Assembly (NCBI GenBank): GCA_001919995.1
Contig: MNIY01000202.1
Coordinates: 1 to 8,271 of the forward strand
DNA from: Ktedonobacter sp. 13_1_20CM_4_53_11
GTDB taxonomy: Bacteria > Chloroflexota > Ktedonobacteria > Ktedonobacterales > Ktedonobacteraceae
Direction: 5' to 3'
DNA length: 8,271 bases
Below are positions 5,311 to 8,271 of the stretch, piece after piece. Numbering within the stretch: position 1 is the stretch's first letter; each line of letters starts with the position of its first letter. The notes under the pieces were generated by a model that worked only from the letters and a program-made list of their open reading frames with translations, made no database searches and was not told where the DNA came from. The translations under genes and the position numbers were made by a program.

Positions 5311-6336
5311 ATGACAGACCGACACCAGCTCAAACTTCTCAAGAAAGGTTCACGTGCCTGGAATACGTGGAGAGCTAAGCATTTAGAGAAACGACCAAAC
5401 CTCAACGGGGCGATCCTCAGGGAAGCGGACCTGGACGGCGCGGATCTCTCTGAAGCCAACCTCTTTCAGGCCAATCTCATCAGAGCTTCACTCAGCGGGG
5501 CGATCCTCAGGGGAGCCAACCTGCGCGGAGCGGATCTCTCTGAAGCCAACCTCTTTCAGGCCAATCTCATCAGGGCTTCACTCAGTGGGGCGATCCTCAG
5601 GGGAGCCAACCTGCGCGGAGCTGACGGCTATGGTGCGGACCTCACCTGGACGAACCTGAGCGGAGCGACGCTGAGCGAGGCCACCCTCAGGGGAACCGAT
5701 CTCTCTGGAGCGAACCTCACCCGGGCAAACCTCAGCAGTGCCGATCTCGTCGGAAGCGATCTTCGCGGGGCCGATCTCTCCGGGGCGGATCTGAACAGCG
5801 CGGACCTCAGGGAGGCGAACCTGTACTCGGCGACCCTCAACAGAGCAACGTTGCGCGGAGCCGTTCTCAGAGGAGTAAACTTCAATAGAGCCGACCTCGG
5901 AGAAGTGACCTTGAGGGGGGCTGACCTGAGAAAAGCCACCCTGAGAGGTGCAACGCTGAACGGCTCAATCCTCAGGGAGGCCAATCTCAGCGGAGCTGAC
6001 CTCAGGTGGGCACTGTGCATCAAAACGGCCCTCAACGATAGCGACCTCAGCTGCGCTGACCTCAAAGGGGCAACCCTGAGCGGGGCTGACCTCAGCGGAG
6101 CCAACCTCAGCAGGGCTGACCTCTCCATCGTCTGTCTGAGGGAGGCCGATCTCTACCTTACACAACTCAGTGAAGCCATCCTCGTGGGGACCGATCTCAG
6201 CGGGGCTGACCTCAGGGGAGCCAATTTTATCAGGGCGACCCTGAGTGGGATCAACCTCAGGGGAGCCGATCTCAGGGGAGCCAACCTCAATGGAACTCTG
6301 CTCGACAAAAATGCCCTTCCCGATCTACAGGGCTGA
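5311..6336 (+). CDS. Pentapeptide-repeat protein with internal 30-residue duplication
   Basis: The 341 residues begin with an N-terminal segment (QLKLLKKGSRAWNTWRAKH) seen in many cyanobacterial and chloroflexotal pentapeptide-repeat proteins. About 60 consecutive A(D/N)LXX pentads follow, running almost to the C-terminus. Such repeats fold into a right-handed quadrilateral beta-helix with the central Leu, or sometimes Phe, inside. A few pentads are irregular, for example GADGY in the first third and ALCIK in the second half, and could make bulges or loops. There is no signal peptide or membrane segment, so it is probably cytoplasmic. Gyrase-protecting members (Qnr/MfpA) share the fold, but nothing here singles out that role. 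The start at 5311 is supported by AGAGGA about 8 nt upstream and by the promoter at 5251-5279. The gene diverges from the PadR gene, which may regulate it. Function is unknown. Confidence 0.92.
   Translation: MTDRHQLKLLKKGSRAWNTWRAKHLEKRPNLNGAILREADLDGADLSEANLFQANLIRASLSGAILRGANLRGADLSEANLFQANLIRASLSGAILRGANLRGADGYGADLTWTNLSGATLSEATLRGTDLSGANLTRANLSSADLVGSDLRGADLSGADLNSADLREANLYSATLNRATLRGAVLRGVNFNRADLGEVTLRGADLRKATLRGATLNGSILREANLSGADLRWALCIKTALNDSDLSCADLKGATLSGADLSGANLSRADLSIVCLREADLYLTQLSEAILVGTDLSGADLRGANFIRATLSGINLRGADLRGANLNGTLLDKNALPDLQG
5441..5620 (+). repeat. In-frame 90-bp tandem duplication within the pentapeptide gene
   Basis: Bases 5441-5530 and 5531-5620 are direct tandem copies identical at 88 of 90 positions. 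The differences are 5484 A versus 5574 G (Arg AGA/AGG) and 5496 C versus 5586 T (Ser AGC/AGT). Both are synonymous third-position changes. The unit equals 30 residues, or six pentapeptides. A more diverged partial copy of its second half precedes it (about 5407-5440). Confidence 0.95.
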
Positions 6337-6469
6337 ACGCTTGTCCTTTGGGCTACCATACCCAGCTATTTATTGCCCGGTACCTTAATCTAATCCGTGT
6401 AGACAGGGAAAGAATAAGATGCTACACTAAGAACAATCGTAGCACGCGAGTCGAAAGGATCATGAGGGC

Positions 6470-7957
6470 ATGGCTGATACGGACACAGGGATCAGCGCTG
6501 CACCGCAACCTGAGCAGGGGGGGCAGGTGCTGACCGTCATTGATGGACAGTGCATGCGTTCCCTCTGGAAGAGCGGCCTTCTGGTCATTGTACTCACCGG
6601 CCTGTTCGTTGCTTACCTGCTCATCAAACCTGGCGGGCCAGCCCGGGTGACGTTTATTGATAATATCATCCAGGGCCTCCTCGAAGGCGTTGGTTTGATA
6701 CTGGCGCTCCCGTTTTTCATAGAGGTTATCCATCGAATCAGACAGTCCCCTCCCTCGTTTGCAGAACGAGTTGCTCCGGCTAAGACGAGCCAGCGCTGGG
6801 TACCCCTCTTGCTCGGCCTGGGTATTCTGAGCTACATCATTGGACAGGTTCTCTGGACATACAACGAGAATATCCTACAACTCCCAGCCTCACAGCTCTT
6901 TCCTACCTGGGCAGACGCCGGCTTCCTGGGTTCCTATCCCTTCGTGCTGATCGCTCTTCTCCTGCTGCCCACGCGGCCACTCGCAGCCGATACACGGACA
7001 CGTATTGTGCTGGACAGCCTGATGATCATGGTGGGAATAACCACGTTTAGCTGGTTTTTCATACTCGGTCCGACCATTTTGCATGGAGCCAATTCGATGT
7101 TGGGTCAGGTCGTCGGCACGGCCTACCCCCTCATGACGCTCGTGCTGATCTTCTGCCTCGTGCTGCTAATCATCCACTCCAATGATCTTACCATCCGGCC
7201 GGTTGCGCTCATCCTCGCGCTCGCATTCATTATTATTGTGGCTACCGATAGTATCTATGACTACCAGCAACTGAACAACATGTATGCCACAGGAACGATG
7301 CTGGACGTGGGATGGCCGTTGGGCTACATGCTGGTCGGCCTGGGCGCTCGTGCTATGCGAATGGTTATGGCCTCCAGGACCCTGTCCACGCGGACGACAC
7401 CTGGCGCTCAACCACCCATGGAAGAGGCCATCCAGCCATCATCCGCATCGTTCTTATGGAAATCCCTGCTCCCTTACCTGTTCGTCCCGATCGTCGTCTT
7501 TCTCCTGGGCTACACGATGTCCACGCGGGGCCATAGTACTTTGAGGATGGGGGTCTTTATTGGGGTTGGGATACTTATGGTACTGCTGATCCTGCGGCTT
7601 ATCTTTGCCATCCGGGAAACGATTGGCCAGAACCAGAAACTGTGGGTGATGCATGAACGGGTGGTCAAAGCAGAGCTCGCGCGCGAAAAGGCCGAGCGCA
7701 TGAGGGCCGAGCGCGTCATTGCGCTCAATGATGCGCTCGCCGCGAGCCAACAAACCAAACCCCATGCACGTATCGTGTCACTTGGTCATTATCAGGTCCG
7801 GGACAGCCAGGGGATCTACTACAACGTATACCACCGTGAAGCGGGAGAACTCCAGGCCTTTGAGTGTGAGTGCCCTCAATACCAGCAGCAGTCGATCTGC
7901 CCCCATTCCCTGATTGCCGCAGCATTGCACGGCGCTTCAGAGGCTTCGCGATCTTGA
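6470..7957 (+). CDS. Multi-pass membrane protein with cytoplasmic coiled coil and C-terminal SWIM zinc finger
   Basis: The 495-residue protein has about ten membrane helices by eye (35-53, 66-88, 110-130, 151-168, 180-200, 214-236, 242-260, 276-294, 331-350 and 359-381). The stretch with PTWADAGFLGSYPF and the later LDSLMI/AYPLM segments resembles the membrane sensor region that precedes GGDEF or histidine-kinase domains in some bacteria. No GGDEF, kinase or other enzymatic output follows. Instead there is a charged helix (about 385-427, rich in E, R, K and A), probably a coiled coil, and then a C-terminal module with C466-x-C468-x8-C477-x-H479. This is the CxCxnCxH pattern of SWIM zinc fingers, which bind DNA or protein. 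The start at 6470 follows GAAAGGAT by about 9 nt. I infer a membrane sensor that signals through a zinc finger. The helix count and the sensor idea are approximate; the SWIM motif is directly visible. Confidence 0.85.
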   Translation: MADTDTGISAAPQPEQGGQVLTVIDGQCMRSLWKSGLLVIVLTGLFVAYLLIKPGGPARVTFIDNIIQGLLEGVGLILALPFFIEVIHRIRQSPPSFAERVAPAKTSQRWVPLLLGLGILSYIIGQVLWTYNENILQLPASQLFPTWADAGFLGSYPFVLIALLLLPTRPLAADTRTRIVLDSLMIMVGITTFSWFFILGPTILHGANSMLGQVVGTAYPLMTLVLIFCLVLLIIHSNDLTIRPVALILALAFIIIVATDSIYDYQQLNNMYATGTMLDVGWPLGYMLVGLGARAMRMVMASRTLSTRTTPGAQPPMEEAIQPSSASFLWKSLLPYLFVPIVVFLLGYTMSTRGHSTLRMGVFIGVGILMVLLILRLIFAIRETIGQNQKLWVMHERVVKAELAREKAERMRAERVIALNDALAASQQTKPHARIVSLGHYQVRDSQGIYYNVYHREAGELQAFECECPQYQQQSICPHSLIAAALHGASEASRS

Positions 7958-8021
7958 TCATTCTCTTCTTAGCTGCTGCTCACCTGCTGACTCACGCTCT
8001 TGTGCCTGCAAAACCTGGAAT

Positions 8022-8271
8022 TTAGGGAATCTGCAAGAGTTCCTCTTCTATCTGCCACCATACCTGCCGCTCGGCCTCATGGTAGCTCATCGATTGCCGG
8101 TCACTGGCCGCCTTTTTCAGGAGCGTTATGATGCGCTGCCGGAAGCTAGCAAAGTAGGATTGCTGCACCTCGAAAGATGGCATAATCTGGAGGGCAATAC
8201 GCTCACGTTCATAGAAATCTTCGGGGCGAAAGGCCAATGTCAGCAGCGAGGCATACTCCTGGATAAGCTCA
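8022..8271 (-). CDS. 3' end of an unrecognised gene, cut by the window edge
   Basis: About 83 residues are visible. The frame stays open beyond 8237 to the window end (upstream residues read ELIQEYASLLTLAF), so the TTG at 8237 is probably internal and the gene starts outside. The visible part is soluble and largely helical, with charged and aromatic residues (FRPEDFYERERIAL, QQSYFASFRQRIITLLKK, HEAERQVWWQIEEELL). I do not recognise a family. It converges on the SWIM-finger membrane gene across a 64-bp gap that shows no clear terminator hairpin. Confidence 0.6.
   Translation of the reverse strand, partial: ELIQEYASLLTLAFRPEDFYERERIALQIMPSFEVQQSYFASFRQRIITLLKKAASDRQSMSYHEAERQVWWQIEEELLQIP

Noticed and set aside
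5628..6128. 166-residue - strand reading frame rich in RSAPLR-like repeats
   Set aside because: It is the antisense shadow of the pentapeptide-repeat codons; the periodicity of the true gene keeps the opposite frame open.
5311..6336. Periodic sequence as a CRISPR-like or satellite array
   Set aside because: The 15-bp periodicity is coding (pentapeptide repeats), without constant repeats and unique spacers.

Overview
The window reads as accessory chromosome of a moderately GC-rich bacterium. My best guess is a Chloroflexota member of the Ktedonobacteria type. This rests on family flavour only: long pentapeptide-repeat genes whose N-terminus carries an LLKKGSRAWNTWR-like motif, DUF4388-like signalling proteins, a SWIM zinc-finger protein, and decayed IS1182-like and tyrosine-recombinase fragments. 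No rRNA or other marker fixes the taxon.

Layout from left to right. Bases 269-1306 (+) encode a roughly ten-helix membrane protein built from about three copies of a ~60-residue unit. Bases 1503-2218 (-) are a mobile-element graveyard: the C-terminal half of a tyrosine recombinase directly abutting a decayed transposase N-terminus. An AT-rich stretch (2219-2464) then carries inverted repeats and a candidate promoter.

The centre of interest is a co-directional cluster on the + strand. It holds a single-domain globin (2465-2908), a winged-helix-globin fusion (2967-3686) and a DUF4388-like protein with a C-terminal winged helix (3812-4444). The two globins are about 50% identical, which indicates local duplication. 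The winged-helix modules of the second and third proteins align with about 19 identities over 45 positions. Together they look like a compact haem-based (O2, NO or redox) sensing and signalling module. I do not know this architecture as a described system.

A PadR-type repressor gene (4543-5100, -) converges on this cluster. It shares a 210-bp divergent intergenic region with a pentapeptide-repeat gene (5311-6336, +), which has a good promoter with a perfect TATAAT. That gene contains a recent in-frame 90-bp tandem duplication. Next is a ten-helix membrane protein ending in a coiled coil and a SWIM-type zinc finger (6470-7957, +). The window closes with the 3' part of an unrecognised gene on the - strand (8022-8271). 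No tRNA, rRNA, CRISPR array or convincing intrinsic terminator was seen.
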